Below, piece after piece: positions 45,378 to 56,049 of a DNA stretch of 58,642 bases. Location: positions 1 to 58,642 of the forward strand of contig NZ_MLAL01000006.1 in the NCBI RefSeq assembly GCF_001875665.1, written 5' to 3'. Below the pieces are notes generated by a model, which did no database searches, had not been told where the DNA came from, and saw only the letters and a list, made by a program, of their open reading frames with translations. Every line of letters begins with the position of its first letter. Within the stretch, counting starts at the first letter, position 1. This stretch comes from Corynebacterium sp. NML130628 (GTDB taxonomy: Bacteria > Actinomycetota > Actinomycetes > Mycobacteriales > Mycobacteriaceae). The translations under genes were made by a program, and so were the position numbers.

Positions 45378-46386
45378 GCGCTACCTGCGTCAAACAACAC
45401 TCATTGGTTACAAGAAGCAGCAGAAGCTTTTCGACGCCCACGTCGTCGTCCTCGGCGCAGGTGGCCTGGGCTCGCCCACCTTGTTGTACCTAGCTGGGGC
45501 AGGCGTTGGCACGATCACCATCATCGACGATGACCGAGTGGACCTGTCCAACCTGCACCGCCAGGTCATCCACACCACCGACGCCATCGGCACCGCAAAA
45601 ACGGATTCGGCGAAAGCGCAAATGCAAGCGCTCAACCCAACGGTCACCGTGCGCACCGCAACGGAACGCCTTACGTGGGACAACGCACTCCAGCTCCTCA
45701 GCGGCGCCGATGTGATCGTCGATGGAACCGACAACTTCCAGACGCGCCACATCGCCTCACATGCGGCCGCCCGCCTGGGGGTGCCGCACGTGTGGGCTTC
45801 CATCCTGGGGTTCGAAGCACAGCTCACAGTGTTTTGGGCAGACCACGGGCCGGTCTACGAGGACCTCTTCCCCGCCCCACCAGCGCCCGGTAGCGTGCCG
45901 TCGTGCTCCCAGGCCGGAGTGGTTGGCCCACTCGTAGGCGTTGTGGGGTCAGCGATGGCGATGGAAACGATCAAGCTCATCACTGGGCTCGGCTCACCGC
46001 TAGTCGGCCAGCTCGGCTACTACGACTCACTGTCTGGTATGTGGGAGTACGTGCCGCTTGTCGCCGACCCTGAGGTCACCGAACGAGTACGCACCAGCGT
46101 GCCTCCACAAGGGCCCGCGGAGGTCGCGGTCATCCCTGAAGGCGCCACGATTCTCGACGTACGCGAACCCGAAGAATTCGCAGACTTCCACCTCGACGGC
46201 GCCATCAACGTACCCCTCGGCGCCATTATCGAAGGCTACACCCCACCCGAGGCCAAGCCAGGGACCATCGTGGTCTGCGCCCGTGGTGCGCGTTCGGAGC
46301 AAGCTGTAGCGGCACTCGAAGCGCGTGGCGTCACTGGCACCGCAAGCTTTCGAGGGGGCGTCGAACAGTTCCGCCCCCTCGGTTAA
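45364..46386 (+). CDS. moeB: MoeB/ThiF-family adenylyltransferase fused to a rhodanese domain
   Basis: A 340-aa protein. Residues 1-240 are an E1-like adenylation domain ([49 protein letters not shown]). Residues about 255-340 are rhodanese with [10 protein letters not shown] and active-site Cys in VVCARGARS. Such fusions activate MoaD or a ThiS-like protein and pass on persulfide sulfur, as MOCS3/Uba4 does. The zinc-binding CxxC pairs of E. coli MoeB are missing: [12 protein letters not shown] stands where CYRC-like residues occur. The ATG at 45364 lies within the end of moaE. The stop overlaps that of thrB. Confidence 0.93.
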   Translation: MTLDERYLRQTTLIGYKKQQKLFDAHVVVLGAGGLGSPTLLYLAGAGVGTITIIDDDRVDLSNLHRQVIHTTDAIGTAKTDSAKAQMQALNPTVTVRTATERLTWDNALQLLSGADVIVDGTDNFQTRHIASHAAARLGVPHVWASILGFEAQLTVFWADHGPVYEDLFPAPPAPGSVPSCSQAGVVGPLVGVVGSAMAMETIKLITGLGSPLVGQLGYYDSLSGMWEYVPLVADPEVTERVRTSVPPQGPAEVAVIPEGATILDVREPEEFADFHLDGAINVPLGAIIEGYTPPEAKPGTIVVCARGARSEQAVAALEARGVTGTASFRGGVEQFRPLG

Positions 46387-47312
46387 GCGCGGGTGAGCTC
46401 GCCGCGCACCGGCCCTGCAACCTCGAGTTCGATAACGCGAAGTCCGGCCTCGCGGGCGTCGTCAAGCAAAGCTTCATCGACATCGGTCGTGGTCAAGACC
46501 AACGCTGTCGGGCCCGCACCAGACACGAAAGCGGCATAACCGCGGTTGCGCAGGCGGTTCACCCACTCAGCAGTCACCGGCAGCACGTCAGCACGATACG
46601 GCTGGTGAAGGCGATCGCGCGTGCCTTCCCACAGCAATCCGGGGTGGGACTGGATTGCCACAGTCATCACCGCAGTACGCGACACGTTGAAGCGCGCGTC
46701 CGTGTGCGTGACGTGACTCGGCAGCACCTGGCGGACCGCATTCGTCGAAGCGTGGAAATTCGGCACAAGCGCCACCGCACGAATCGACGGGTCGGCTGGG
46801 ACCGCGACAGCACGGTACACCGGGTGCGATACCCCATCCACTGGGATCTCGGTCCAGGATACGACGGCCCCTCCAAGCACCGAAGCGGCAGCGTTATCTG
46901 GGTGCCCCTCGAACGCCGAGGAAAGCTGAACGACTTCATCGGTGGACAACGGGTTGCCAGCAAGCGTGTTCGCTGCGACGACTCCCGCAACTGCGGCCGA
47001 CGCGGACGAACCAAGCCCACGAGACTGCGGAATGTTGTTCGTAGACACCACGCGAAGACCTGGCACTGAAACATCAGCAGCCTTCAGGCCTGAACGAATC
47101 GCCTTGACCACCAGGTGGGACCCGTCGCGTGGCAGGTCATCCGCTCCTTCACCGAAGATCTCTACCTCAAGCCCGGATTCGATGACTTCGACTTCGACGG
47201 TGTCGTAGATGCTCAGCGCAAGCCCGAGTGTGTCGAAACCTGGGCCCAAATTCGCCGAGGAACCCGGCACGGTCACTGTCGCCTTCAGGCCTACCTCAAT
47301 GTCTGTCGCCAT
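46383..47312 (-). CDS. thrB: Homoserine kinase
   Basis: A 309-aa GHMP kinase that phosphorylates homoserine in threonine synthesis. [15 protein letters not shown] at the start and the ATP-binding [14 protein letters not shown] are typical; [12 protein letters not shown] is the third motif. It follows hom after 29 nt, forming the hom-thrB pair known from C. glutamicum. Its stop overlaps the opposite moeB stop (TTAA). Confidence 0.97.
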   Translation of the reverse strand: MATDIEVGLKATVTVPGSSANLGPGFDTLGLALSIYDTVEVEVIESGLEVEIFGEGADDLPRDGSHLVVKAIRSGLKAADVSVPGLRVVSTNNIPQSRGLGSSASAAVAGVVAANTLAGNPLSTDEVVQLSSAFEGHPDNAAASVLGGAVVSWTEIPVDGVSHPVYRAVAVPADPSIRAVALVPNFHASTNAVRQVLPSHVTHTDARFNVSRTAVMTVAIQSHPGLLWEGTRDRLHQPYRADVLPVTAEWVNRLRNRGYAAFVSGAGPTALVLTTTDVDEALLDDAREAGLRVIELEVAGPVRGELTRA

Positions 47313-47341
47313 GATCTACTCCTTGTTTGCGGGTGTTTCGG

Positions 47342-48694
47342 TTAGGCGTCGAGGCGGATCACGGAGTTCACCTGCTGCACGTCTGGGTGCTGAGACAGAC
47401 GGGCAACAATGTCCCGTAGATCCTTCTCCAGTGCCTTGTGCGTCACCACGATCAGGTGCGCCTCGTCACCGGATTCTTCCTGGCGCACAGCAGACAGTGA
47501 CACGTTGGCTTCTGCGAATTTACGGGTGAGCTCTGCGAGCACGCCGACGCGATCGTTGACTGTCATGTTCACGTGGTAGCGGGTCGTTACTTCGTCGAAA
47601 GCTACCACCGGGTAATTCGCGTACGGGTTCTCCGCTGGCGCACGACCACCGTGCACCTTGTTGCGGGCCGCACCGACCAGGTCGCCCAGCACGGCGGAAG
47701 CAGTCGGTGCGCCACCAGCACCGTTGCCGTAGAACATCAAACGTCCAGCGGCCTCAGCCTCAACGAAAATAGCGTTGTACGACTTATCGACGCTGGCCAG
47801 CGGGTGATCGTTCGGGATCAGCGTCGGGTGCACACGAGCGTTGACAGCCTTGGTCTTGCCTTCCTCGTCGTAGAGACGCTCGCAGATAGCCAGCAGCTTG
47901 ATCGTCTGGTTCGACTGCTTCGCTGCGTCGATGTCCTCGGCGGTAATCTTCGTGATGCCCTCACAGGACACATCATCGAAGGTCACACGAGTGTGGAAGC
48001 CCATCGATGCAAGGATTGCAGCCTTCGACGCAGCGTCGTGCCCCTCAACGTCGGCGGTCGGGTCAGCCTCGGCGTACCCCAAGCGGGTTGCCTCCGCCAG
48101 CGCCTCCTCGTACGTGTCGCCAGTTGTCGCCATCGCGTCGAGAATGAAGTTCGTCGTACCATTGACGATGCCGGAGATGCGCTGGACCTGGTCACCCGCA
48201 AGCGAACGGCGCAGCATTCCAACCACGGGGATCGCGGCCGCGACCGCGGCCTCATAGTAGAGGTCAACGCCTACTTCGTTCGCGGCGTCAGCAAGCTCAG
48301 AGCCGTGGGCGGCAACCAATGCCTTGTTCGCCGTGACAACCGACTTGCCAGCCTTCAGCGCAGTCAAGACCAGTTCGCGCGGGTAATCGATACCACCGAT
48401 GACCTCCACGACAACATCGACATCATCGCGCGTAATCAGGGAGCGTGCATCATCAGTCAGCTCGATGCCCTGCACCTCAGGTGCATTCTTGTGCTTCTCC
48501 ACGTTGGAGACCGCAACGCCACGCACTTCGAGAGGGCCACCGATGCGCTGCTCAAGATTGTCAGAAAACTCCTGGATGAGGCGCAGCACTTCGCTACCCA
48601 CGGTGCCCTTGCCCAAAATGGCCACGCCGACTGGCTGACCGATTCCCTTGCCTGGGTAGTTTCCGTTACGACTCTCTGCGGTTTCGACCGACAT
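47342..48694 (-). CDS. hom: Homoserine dehydrogenase
   Basis: Reduces aspartate semialdehyde to homoserine, the branch point of threonine and methionine synthesis. The 450-aa protein has the NAD(P)-binding VAILGKGTVGSEVL, catalytic-domain segments SGIVNGTTNFILDAM and EADPTADVEGHDAA, and a C-terminal ACT domain (about 365-450) which in C. glutamicum gives threonine feedback inhibition. AGGAGA precedes the ATG. The 87-nt gap to lysA may hold its own promoter. Confidence 0.97.
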   Translation of the reverse strand: MSVETAESRNGNYPGKGIGQPVGVAILGKGTVGSEVLRLIQEFSDNLEQRIGGPLEVRGVAVSNVEKHKNAPEVQGIELTDDARSLITRDDVDVVVEVIGGIDYPRELVLTALKAGKSVVTANKALVAAHGSELADAANEVGVDLYYEAAVAAAIPVVGMLRRSLAGDQVQRISGIVNGTTNFILDAMATTGDTYEEALAEATRLGYAEADPTADVEGHDAASKAAILASMGFHTRVTFDDVSCEGITKITAEDIDAAKQSNQTIKLLAICERLYDEEGKTKAVNARVHPTLIPNDHPLASVDKSYNAIFVEAEAAGRLMFYGNGAGGAPTASAVLGDLVGAARNKVHGGRAPAENPYANYPVVAFDEVTTRYHVNMTVNDRVGVLAELTRKFAEANVSLSAVRQEESGDEAHLIVVTHKALEKDLRDIVARLSQHPDVQQVNSVIRLDA

Positions 48695-48781
48695 CTTTAG
48701 ATTCTCTCCTACCTCGATACTGGTACGTTCACCTACGGCGCAGTGTACCGCTTTGTCTATTTTGCACAGAATACAGTCTCA

Positions 48782-50113
48782 TTAATATTCACGCGAGAGA
48801 ATGTCCTCCACAGTTTCTCGACGCACCATCGGCTTAATCGTTCCAGCACGGACAGCGATCACTGCCGGACGCCCAAACGAGTTGTAATTCGAACTCATCG
48901 GGTAGCAGTACGCCCCTGTGGCCGGCAACGCAATAAGGTCCCCACTGACAATGTCGTTCGGCCACTGCACATCCTCGATGAGGATGTCGCCGGACTCGCA
49001 GTGCGACCCCACAAGGCGCGTTGCCACTGGCTGCCCCTGCGCAAACCTGTTGACCATTCGCCCCTCGTAGACGGCGTCGTAAAGTGCGGGACGGATGTTG
49101 TCGCTCATGCCACCGTCGACGGAAATATAGCGACGCGTTTTGGTGTAAGAAATCTCTACGTCTTTCACCACACCTGCGCGATACAGCGTAATTGCAGACG
49201 GCCCGGCAATCGCACGCCCCGGCTCAACCACAACCGTCGGAGACGAAATCCCGAGCTCATTAGCAACGTCATCGACTGCTGCCAGCAGATCTTGTGCCAC
49301 AGCGGCAACGTCGAGCGGCGCCTCTTCCTCCAATTGTGCGATACCGTAGCCTCCCCCAAGGTCCAGAAACTCAAGCGCAACACCTCGCTCAGTCCAGATT
49401 TGTGCGTACAGCGCCAACACGCGCTCCGCGGCGAGCTTGAATCCCTCCGCGTCAAAGACTTGGGAGCCCACGTGGCAGTGCAGACCAGTCAGGTGAAGAT
49501 GCTCGGCATCAATCGCGGCGCACGCCGCCTGGTAAGCGGAACCGGACGCCAGCGAAATGCCAAATTTTTGGTCCTCGTGGCTCGTCGCGATGAACTCGTG
49601 CGTATGAGCATCCACGCCGGGTTTCACACGAATGAAAACCTCTTGGGTCGTGCCCATCTCGCCCGCAATTTCATTAAGCTCTCGCAGTTCCTGGTGCGAG
49701 TCCAGGACAACGTGCGCAACCCCAGATCCAATACAGAGTTGTAGAAAACTACGAGATTTGTTGTTGCCGTGTACCGTGATCCGCTCTGGGGGGAAGTCAG
49801 CAGCAAGCGCGATGCGCAGCTCGTTTTCACTCGCGACGTCAAGCGCTAGGCCTTCTTCATCAACCCACCGGGCGATGTGCGTGGTCAAAAACGCTTTGGA
49901 AGCGTAGTGGACGTGCGCCGGGGCACCGAAGGCTCTCGCCATATCGCGGCACCTCGAGCGGAAGTCGTCCTCGTCCACCACCATCACAGGCGTGCCGTAC
50001 GCTTCCGCGATCTCCGGAAGCGGTACTCCCGCGATGGTCACCGCACCATCTTCCTCACGTTTCGCGTTGCGTGGCCATACGTGTGCGGGAAGTGCGTCGA
50101 ACGCTTCGGTCAT
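48782..50113 (-). CDS. lysA: Diaminopimelate decarboxylase
   Basis: A PLP enzyme that converts meso-DAP to L-lysine. The 443-aa protein has the PLP lysine in [18 protein letters not shown], the glycine-rich [24 protein letters not shown] and the substrate-binding CESGDIL. It lies 10 nt after argS, the argS-lysA arrangement found in corynebacteria. Confidence 0.97.
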   Translation of the reverse strand: MTEAFDALPAHVWPRNAKREEDGAVTIAGVPLPEIAEAYGTPVMVVDEDDFRSRCRDMARAFGAPAHVHYASKAFLTTHIARWVDEEGLALDVASENELRIALAADFPPERITVHGNNKSRSFLQLCIGSGVAHVVLDSHQELRELNEIAGEMGTTQEVFIRVKPGVDAHTHEFIATSHEDQKFGISLASGSAYQAACAAIDAEHLHLTGLHCHVGSQVFDAEGFKLAAERVLALYAQIWTERGVALEFLDLGGGYGIAQLEEEAPLDVAAVAQDLLAAVDDVANELGISSPTVVVEPGRAIAGPSAITLYRAGVVKDVEISYTKTRRYISVDGGMSDNIRPALYDAVYEGRMVNRFAQGQPVATRLVGSHCESGDILIEDVQWPNDIVSGDLIALPATGAYCYPMSSNYNSFGRPAVIAVRAGTIKPMVRRETVEDILSREY

Positions 50114-50123
50114 ATGTTTCCTC

Positions 50124-51782
50124 CTACATCCGCTCCGGCGCGCTCACGCCAATCATGCCCAGCGCATTCACTAGCACCTGGCGGGCTGCCATCGCCAGTG
50201 CGAAGCGTGCAGTGTGCAGCGGCTCTACCGCTTCACCAGGCTTCGGGAGGATCTGGCAGGCGTCATAGAACTTGTGGAACGAGCTCGCAAGCTCCTCTGC
50301 ATAGCGCGCGATGCGGTGTGGCTCACGCAGCTGTGCAGCGGTGCCCACAACCTCTGGGAACTCGCCCAGGGTACGGATGAGATCGCCTTCCTTTTCGTGC
50401 TCAAGAAGCGCAACGTCTGCACCGTCAACGCTCACGCCAGCCTCCTGCGCCTTACGCGCGATGGAGCACAGCCGTGCGTGGCCGTACTGCACGTAGTACA
50501 CGGGGTTGTCGGACGACTGCTTGGTCCACAGGTCAAGGTCAATGTCTAGCGTGGAGTCCACAGAGGAGCGCACGAGCGAGTAGCGAGCACCGTCAACGCC
50601 AATAGCGTCCACGAGGTCGTTAAGCGTAATGATCGTCCCGGCGCGCTTCGACATCTTGACTGGCTGGCCGTCGCGTACGAGGTTCACCATCTGCCCAATG
50701 AGTACCTCTACGGCCTCCGGGTCGTAGCCAAGGGCTTGCGCCGCTGCGCGAAGCCGCGCAATGTAGCCGTGGTGGTCCGCACCGAGCATGTAAATCGCTA
50801 GTGTGTGGCCGCGGTCGAACTTGTCGGCTACGTACGCGATGTCTCCTGCGATGTAGGCAGCGTCGCCATCGGATTTGAGCACGACGCGGTCTTTGTCGTC
50901 GCCGAACTGCGAGGAACGCAGCCACCAGGCACCCTCGTTTTCGTACAGGTTCCCGTTGTCTTTCAGCGTCGCAATCGCCTTATCGACGGCCCCGCTCTCA
51001 AACAGCGAGTTTTCGTGGAAGAACACGTCGAAGTCAACACCGAATTCGTGCAGGGACTTCTTGATCTGGGCAAACATCATTTCTACGCCTGCTGCCCGGA
51101 AAGCCTCCTGCACTTGTTCTGGGCTACCGTCGAGCACGTTGGGCTGCTTCTCCAGGATGTCGTTGGCGATGTCGTTGATGTACGAGCCGCCGTAGCCATC
51201 CTCCGGGGTGGGCTCCCCTTTGGCAGCTGCGACCAGTGAGCGCGCAAAGCGGTCGATCTGGCCGCCGTGGTCGTTGAAGTAGTACTCCCGCGTGACTTCG
51301 GCGCCGCTTGCTTCGAGCACACGACCAAGCGAGTCGCCCACGGCGGCCCACCGAGTGCCGCCAAGGTGAATCGGGCCAGTCGGGTTTGCGGAGACAAACT
51401 CGAGGTTGATGCGCTGACCGTCAAGAAGCGCGGAGCTACCGAAGGTATCGCCGGCGGCGAGGATGTCTGCTACCAGCTGCCCCTGTGCGTCCGTGGCGAG
51501 GCGCAAGTTCAAGAAGCCGGGGCCCGCGACGTCCGCATCCGCGATCGCGGGGTTTTCCAGCAGGGCGTCGGCAAGCCATTGCGCGAGTTCGCGCGGGTTG
51601 GTGCCAGCCTTCTTTGCAACCTGTAGTGCAATATTTGTTGCGTAATCGCCGTGCTCAGGGTTGCGTGGGCGCTCGACGGTGACTGTGTCGGGCACGACGG
51701 AGACATCAAGATCGTGGTCGGAAAGCACCTTGATGGCCGCTTCATGAATTGTTGTAGCGAGATCTGCTGGAGTCATGGGCAA
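50124..51782 (-). CDS. argS: Arginyl-tRNA synthetase
   Basis: A 552-aa class I synthetase. The HIGH-like motif is [14 protein letters not shown], the KMSK-like region is [10 protein letters not shown], and the C-terminal anticodon-binding domain ends [16 protein letters not shown]. An N-terminal add-1 domain is present. It begins 228 nt from the divergent lldP start. Its substrate tRNA-Arg(CCG) is also encoded in this window, at 58438. Confidence 0.97.
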   Translation of the reverse strand: MPMTPADLATTIHEAAIKVLSDHDLDVSVVPDTVTVERPRNPEHGDYATNIALQVAKKAGTNPRELAQWLADALLENPAIADADVAGPGFLNLRLATDAQGQLVADILAAGDTFGSSALLDGQRINLEFVSANPTGPIHLGGTRWAAVGDSLGRVLEASGAEVTREYYFNDHGGQIDRFARSLVAAAKGEPTPEDGYGGSYINDIANDILEKQPNVLDGSPEQVQEAFRAAGVEMMFAQIKKSLHEFGVDFDVFFHENSLFESGAVDKAIATLKDNGNLYENEGAWWLRSSQFGDDKDRVVLKSDGDAAYIAGDIAYVADKFDRGHTLAIYMLGADHHGYIARLRAAAQALGYDPEAVEVLIGQMVNLVRDGQPVKMSKRAGTIITLNDLVDAIGVDGARYSLVRSSVDSTLDIDLDLWTKQSSDNPVYYVQYGHARLCSIARKAQEAGVSVDGADVALLEHEKEGDLIRTLGEFPEVVGTAAQLREPHRIARYAEELASSFHKFYDACQILPKPGEAVEPLHTARFALAMAARQVLVNALGMIGVSAPERM

Positions 51783-52010
51783 ACAGTCTAATTCACTGAC
51801 CGGACATTCTCTCCATTCCCCCGCGATTGCCCTACCAACTTCACTCTGCTACCCCCGCCGTAGGCGTTGAGAACGCTACAAGCTCGGCGTTTTACCAATA
51901 TCAACCGATTGTGTGACCTATCGTACTTTTCATTTTTCAAATTGCGGAAGTCACTCCAGTACTTTTGGGGAGGTATTTTGTGTAGCCCTCTGACTCCAAG
52001 GAGTGTCTCA
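51783..52010. promoter_or_regulatory. Divergent promoter region of argS and lldP
   Basis: 228 nt. Toward lldP there is an AAGGAG ribosome-binding site at about 51998-52003. A TGTGACCTA at 51914-51922 matches the left half and centre of the GlxR (CRP-type) consensus, but the right half does not fit, so it is weak evidence for catabolite control. No clear GntR-type LldR palindrome was found by eye. Confidence 0.4.
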
Positions 52011-53687
52011 GTGGACAAATTTCAAATCGTTACCGACGCAGTCGGGGGAAGCCTCGGGTTTTCGGCGTTGGTCTCCACGCTCCCTTTGCTGACGTTTTTC
52101 TTCATGCTGCTCGTGGTCAAGGCCCGCGCGCATACTTCCGGTGCGGTGGCCTTGGTCGCGGCTATTGCAGTCGCGATCTTCGGCTTCAACATGCCAACGG
52201 AGATGGCGCTCGCTACTGCACTGCGCGGCGGATTGTTCGGGCTTTTCCCGATCGTGTGGGTCATCTTGACTGCAATTTGGTTCTACCAAATTACGGTCGC
52301 ATCCCGGCGTTTTGAGGATCTCCGCCTAGTGTTCGACAAGATGGGCAGTGGCGACGTCCGCATCCAGGCAATGCTCATCGCTTTCTGTTTCGGTGGTCTG
52401 CTCGAGGCGCTCGCAGGGTTCGGCGCCCCTGTCGCGATTACCGCAACGATGATCCTGGCGCTAGGCATCCCGCCGCTCAAAGCCGCGACGGTCGTGCTGA
52501 TCGCGAATACCGCTCCGGTGGCGTTTGGCGCCGTCGCTATCCCAATCACCACAGCAGGTGAAGTAGGTGGCCGCACCCTTGAGCAGACTCAGAACATTGC
52601 AGCGATCGTTGGGCACCAGACTCCGCTGCTCGCATTCTTCGTCCCATTCATCATCGCAGCAATTATCGACGGCTGGCGAGGCGTCAAAGAAACCGCACCC
52701 ATTGCGGTGACGATCGGGCTGAGCTTTGGTATTGCCCAGTGGTGGACGTCGAACCACTTCGCTTACCAACTCACGGACGTGGTGGCTTGTATCGTCGCGC
52801 TCGGGGCGGCATTCGTAGCACTTCACTTCTGGAAACCAAAGACCACAGCTGCGCTGCGCGAGCGACTCGGCCTGCCGGAGTACGAAGACACTACCGAACT
52901 ACCTGGCACCCGCGTGTGGATGGCACTGATGCCGTACGCAGTCGTCGTGATCGTCTTCGGTATTGCAAACCTAGGCACAACCGTCCCGCAGTGGCTCAGC
53001 TCCTTCAAAATCAGTTTGACATGGCTGATCATCGAGCGAGGCCTGCTCCTCAACCAGCTTGGCGAGCCAATCAACACCGACTACACCTTCGCCTACATCA
53101 ATAACCCGGGCACGCTCCTTGTCATTTCCGGTCTCATCGTCGCTGTCACCTACATGATCTTTGATGGCAACGGCCTCTACCAGCTCAACTGGGCCCAGGT
53201 GGGGCGAGAGTTCGTCGATACTTGCTGGCGCATGCGCTGGTCCGCAACCACGATCATGCTGGTGCTCGCATTGGCGTACGTGATGAACTACTCGGGGCAA
53301 ACCGTCTCCATCGGCGAGTTCTTCGCGAACATGGGTGGAGTGTTTGCTTTCGCGGCGCCAGTCCTCGGCTGGATCGGCGTCGCTGTTACCGGTTCCGATA
53401 CTTCCGCCAACGCGCTTTTCGCCAATCTGCAAGTTACCGCGGCGAATAAGTTGGGCCTGAACCCAGACCTGATGCTGGCGGCGAATACGACCGGTGGTGT
53501 CGTCGGCAAGATGATTTCGCCGCAGTCGCTCGCTATTGCTGCAACCGCTGTGAATATGGAGGGCAAAGAGTCTGAACTCTTTAAGAAGGTCGCTGGCTTC
53601 TCTGTAGCATTCTTGGTCGCAGTGTGCTTGATTGTGTTCCTGCAAACCAACATACTGAGTTTTCTAGCCCCAATTGTTGTACCGTAG
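52011..53687 (+). CDS. lldP: L-lactate permease LldP/LctP family
   Basis: A 558-aa membrane transporter with about 14 helices that imports L-lactate with protons. The family segments FGGLLEALAGFGAPVAIT, NTAPVAFGAVAIPITTAG and FANLQVTAANKLGLNPDLMLAANTTGGVVGKMISPQS-type residues are present. The start is GTG at 52011 with AAGGAG upstream; a longer frame from 51867 runs through the promoter region. lutABC follows within 50 nt. Confidence 0.95.
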   Translation: MDKFQIVTDAVGGSLGFSALVSTLPLLTFFFMLLVVKARAHTSGAVALVAAIAVAIFGFNMPTEMALATALRGGLFGLFPIVWVILTAIWFYQITVASRRFEDLRLVFDKMGSGDVRIQAMLIAFCFGGLLEALAGFGAPVAITATMILALGIPPLKAATVVLIANTAPVAFGAVAIPITTAGEVGGRTLEQTQNIAAIVGHQTPLLAFFVPFIIAAIIDGWRGVKETAPIAVTIGLSFGIAQWWTSNHFAYQLTDVVACIVALGAAFVALHFWKPKTTAALRERLGLPEYEDTTELPGTRVWMALMPYAVVVIVFGIANLGTTVPQWLSSFKISLTWLIIERGLLLNQLGEPINTDYTFAYINNPGTLLVISGLIVAVTYMIFDGNGLYQLNWAQVGREFVDTCWRMRWSATTIMLVLALAYVMNYSGQTVSIGEFFANMGGVFAFAAPVLGWIGVAVTGSDTSANALFANLQVTAANKLGLNPDLMLAANTTGGVVGKMISPQSLAIAATAVNMEGKESELFKKVAGFSVAFLVAVCLIVFLQTNILSFLAPIVVP

Positions 53688-53735
53688 ACGTATTACCATT
53701 ATCTGTATCGTTCACGACCATCAAAGGAGTCCACA

Positions 53736-54521
53736 TTGCGAGTAGCACTGTTTTCTACTTGTATCGGTGACGCCCTGTTCCCTGACGCCCACAAGGCTTC
53801 AGCACTCGTCCTCTCTCGTCTGGGCTACGAAGTAGTCTTCCCTGAGGGCCAAACCTGCTGTGGCCAGATGCACGTCAACACGGGCTACCAGGAACAAGCT
53901 GTACCGATCATTCAGACATACGCCGATGCATTTGCCGATCCTTCCATCGACTATGTGGTGGCTCCTTCCGGCTCGTGTGCGGGCGCAGTTCGCGAACAGC
54001 ACGTGCGCCTCGCCGAGCGCTACGGCAACAAAGCACTTGTCGACGGCGCTACGCAAGCAGCGAATAAAACCTACGAGCTCACCGAATTCATCGTCGACGT
54101 CGCTGGTGTAACCAACCTTGGCGCGTTCTTCCCACACAGGGTGACCTACCACGAGTCTTGCCACTCCCGCCGCTTCCTGAAGGTCGGCGACCGTCCCTAC
54201 AAGCTTCTTCAGGCAGTCGAAGGCATCGAGCTGGTGGACCTTCCAAACGTCGAAGAATGCTGCGGCTTTGGCGGCACGTTCTCGGTAAAGATGCCGGAGG
54301 TATCCGCTGCGATGGTCTCTGACAAGGTCCGCCACATTAAGGAGTCGAAGGCAGAGTTTGTCACCGCCGGCGACTCGTCCTGCTTGATGAACATCGCTGG
54401 CGCCATGAGCCGCCAGCACAACGGCATCCGTGCCCTGCACATTGCAGAGATCCTCGCATCCACGAAGGAACACACGTGGACGCCAACGACCGCCGCGTAC
54501 TCGAAGGAGAAAATGCTGTGA
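53736..54521 (+). CDS. lutA: Lactate utilization Fe-S protein LutA (CCG domain)
   Basis: A 261-aa protein with two CCG domains that bind Fe-S clusters or a heterodisulfide-type cofactor: GQTCCGQMHVNTGY in the first and VEECCGFGGTFSVK in the second. LutABC oxidises L-lactate to pyruvate. It starts with TTG at 53736, supported by AAAGGAG 7 nt upstream. Its ATGCTGTGA end overlaps the lutB GTG. Confidence 0.95.
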   Translation: MRVALFSTCIGDALFPDAHKASALVLSRLGYEVVFPEGQTCCGQMHVNTGYQEQAVPIIQTYADAFADPSIDYVVAPSGSCAGAVREQHVRLAERYGNKALVDGATQAANKTYELTEFIVDVAGVTNLGAFFPHRVTYHESCHSRRFLKVGDRPYKLLQAVEGIELVDLPNVEECCGFGGTFSVKMPEVSAAMVSDKVRHIKESKAEFVTAGDSSCLMNIAGAMSRQHNGIRALHIAEILASTKEHTWTPTTAAYSKEKML

Positions 54522-56047
54522 AAGTTGCACTCGGCAAACCAACGATGCCTCCGGTGGCGCAAGGTCCGAACCACCTGCGCGGTTCGGAACGCTTCCCGCA
54601 GGCTGCGCACCACGAGCTCGATAACGTAACGAAGCGTCGAAATCTGAACTACGCCACCACCACGATTCGTGTGAAGCGCCAAAATGTCGTCGATGAGCTC
54701 GATGACTGGCAAGAGCTTCGTACAGCAGGTTCCACCATCAAGCAAGACGTGGCGGCTCGCATGCCTGAGTTGCTCGAGGAATTCGAACGCAACGTCACCG
54801 CACGTGGCGGACACGTCCACTGGGCACGCGACGCCAAGGAAGCCAACGAAATCATTGCTTCGCTCATCGAGGAAACCGGCGAGACCGAAGTCGTCAAGAT
54901 TAAGTCGATGGCGACGCAGGAAATCGCACTCAACGAGGAACTGGCGAAGCGCGGCATCCACGCACAGGAAACCGACCTTGCGGAACTCATCGTGCAGCTC
55001 GGCGAAGACTTCCCGTCACACATCCTGGTGCCAGCAATTCACCGTAACCGCGAAGAAATCCGAAACATTTTCGTGGACAAGATGCCCAACACCGACGACT
55101 CGCTGACAAACAACCCAGCAGAGCTTGCCGAGGCTTCCCGTATCTTCCTCCGCGAGCAGTTCATGAAGGCCAAGGTGGCTATCTCCGGTGTCAACTTCGG
55201 TATCGCTGAGACCGGCACGGTGTCCATCGTCGAGTCTGAGGGCAACGGCCGTATGTGCTTAACGATGCCGGAGACACTGATCTCCGTAATGGGCATCGAG
55301 AAGCTGCTGCCTAAGTTTGAGGACTTGGGTGCGTTCTTGCAGCTGCTTCCACGCTCCTCCACCGGTGAGCGCATGAACCCGTACACCTCCCTGTGGTCGG
55401 GTGTGACGGAGGGCGACGGTCCGCAGAACTTCCACATCGTGCTGCTGGACAACGGTCGTACCCACGCGATGTCGAACGAGATCGGCCGCGAAGCGCTGAA
55501 GTGCATCCGCTGCTCTGCGTGCTTGAACGTGTGCCCGGTCTACGAGCGCGCTGGTGGCCACTCCTACGGCTCGACCTATCCTGGCCCAATCGGCGCGATC
55601 ATCACGCCACAGTTGACCGGCATGGAATCCGCCGAGGACCCGAACGCGTCGCTTCCATTCGCCTCCTCACTATGCGGCCGTTGTGACGAAGTCTGCCCAG
55701 TAAAGATCCCAATCACGGACATCTTGCTTGAGCTGCGTCACCAGAAGGTGAAAGAGCACAAGCCGTTCCTGGAATCCACGGCCTTCGGCGCTATTTCCCT
55801 GCTGTGGGGCAAACCTGCACTGTGGAACGCTGCGATGCATGTTGTTTCTCTCGGCCGCGTACTTGGCGGTTTCAAAGGTGAGATTTCCTCGATGCCAGGC
55901 TTCGTTGCCGGCTGGACCGACTACCGCGACGTGGCAGTTCCGCCGAAGAAGTCGTTCCGCCAGTGGTGGAACACGGACGAAGCACAGGACCTCCTTGCTG
56001 AGGCCCGCCGCGAAGGGATTCCAGCGAACGTCAGGAAGGACGGCTAA
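54518..56047 (+). CDS. lutB: Lactate utilization protein LutB
   Basis: A 509-aa protein combining an N-terminal LUD domain with a ferredoxin-type region: [14 protein letters not shown] and [15 protein letters not shown] bind two [4Fe-4S] clusters at about residues 330-400. It starts with GTG at 54518, overlapping the lutA stop by 3 nt, with AAGGAG upstream; a longer frame from 54476 overlaps lutA. lutC follows after 2 nt. Confidence 0.95.
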   Translation: MKVALGKPTMPPVAQGPNHLRGSERFPQAAHHELDNVTKRRNLNYATTTIRVKRQNVVDELDDWQELRTAGSTIKQDVAARMPELLEEFERNVTARGGHVHWARDAKEANEIIASLIEETGETEVVKIKSMATQEIALNEELAKRGIHAQETDLAELIVQLGEDFPSHILVPAIHRNREEIRNIFVDKMPNTDDSLTNNPAELAEASRIFLREQFMKAKVAISGVNFGIAETGTVSIVESEGNGRMCLTMPETLISVMGIEKLLPKFEDLGAFLQLLPRSSTGERMNPYTSLWSGVTEGDGPQNFHIVLLDNGRTHAMSNEIGREALKCIRCSACLNVCPVYERAGGHSYGSTYPGPIGAIITPQLTGMESAEDPNASLPFASSLCGRCDEVCPVKIPITDILLELRHQKVKEHKPFLESTAFGAISLLWGKPALWNAAMHVVSLGRVLGGFKGEISSMPGFVAGWTDYRDVAVPPKKSFRQWWNTDEAQDLLAEARREGIPANVRKDG

Positions 56048-56049
56048 TC

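Noticed and set aside
47573..48700. A 375-codon plus-strand open frame opposite hom
   Set aside because: Antisense to homoserine dehydrogenase with no motif of its own.
51914..51929. GlxR binding site upstream of lldP
   Set aside because: Only the left half TGTGA and the TA centre match; the right half differs from TCACA, so it is not listed as a site.
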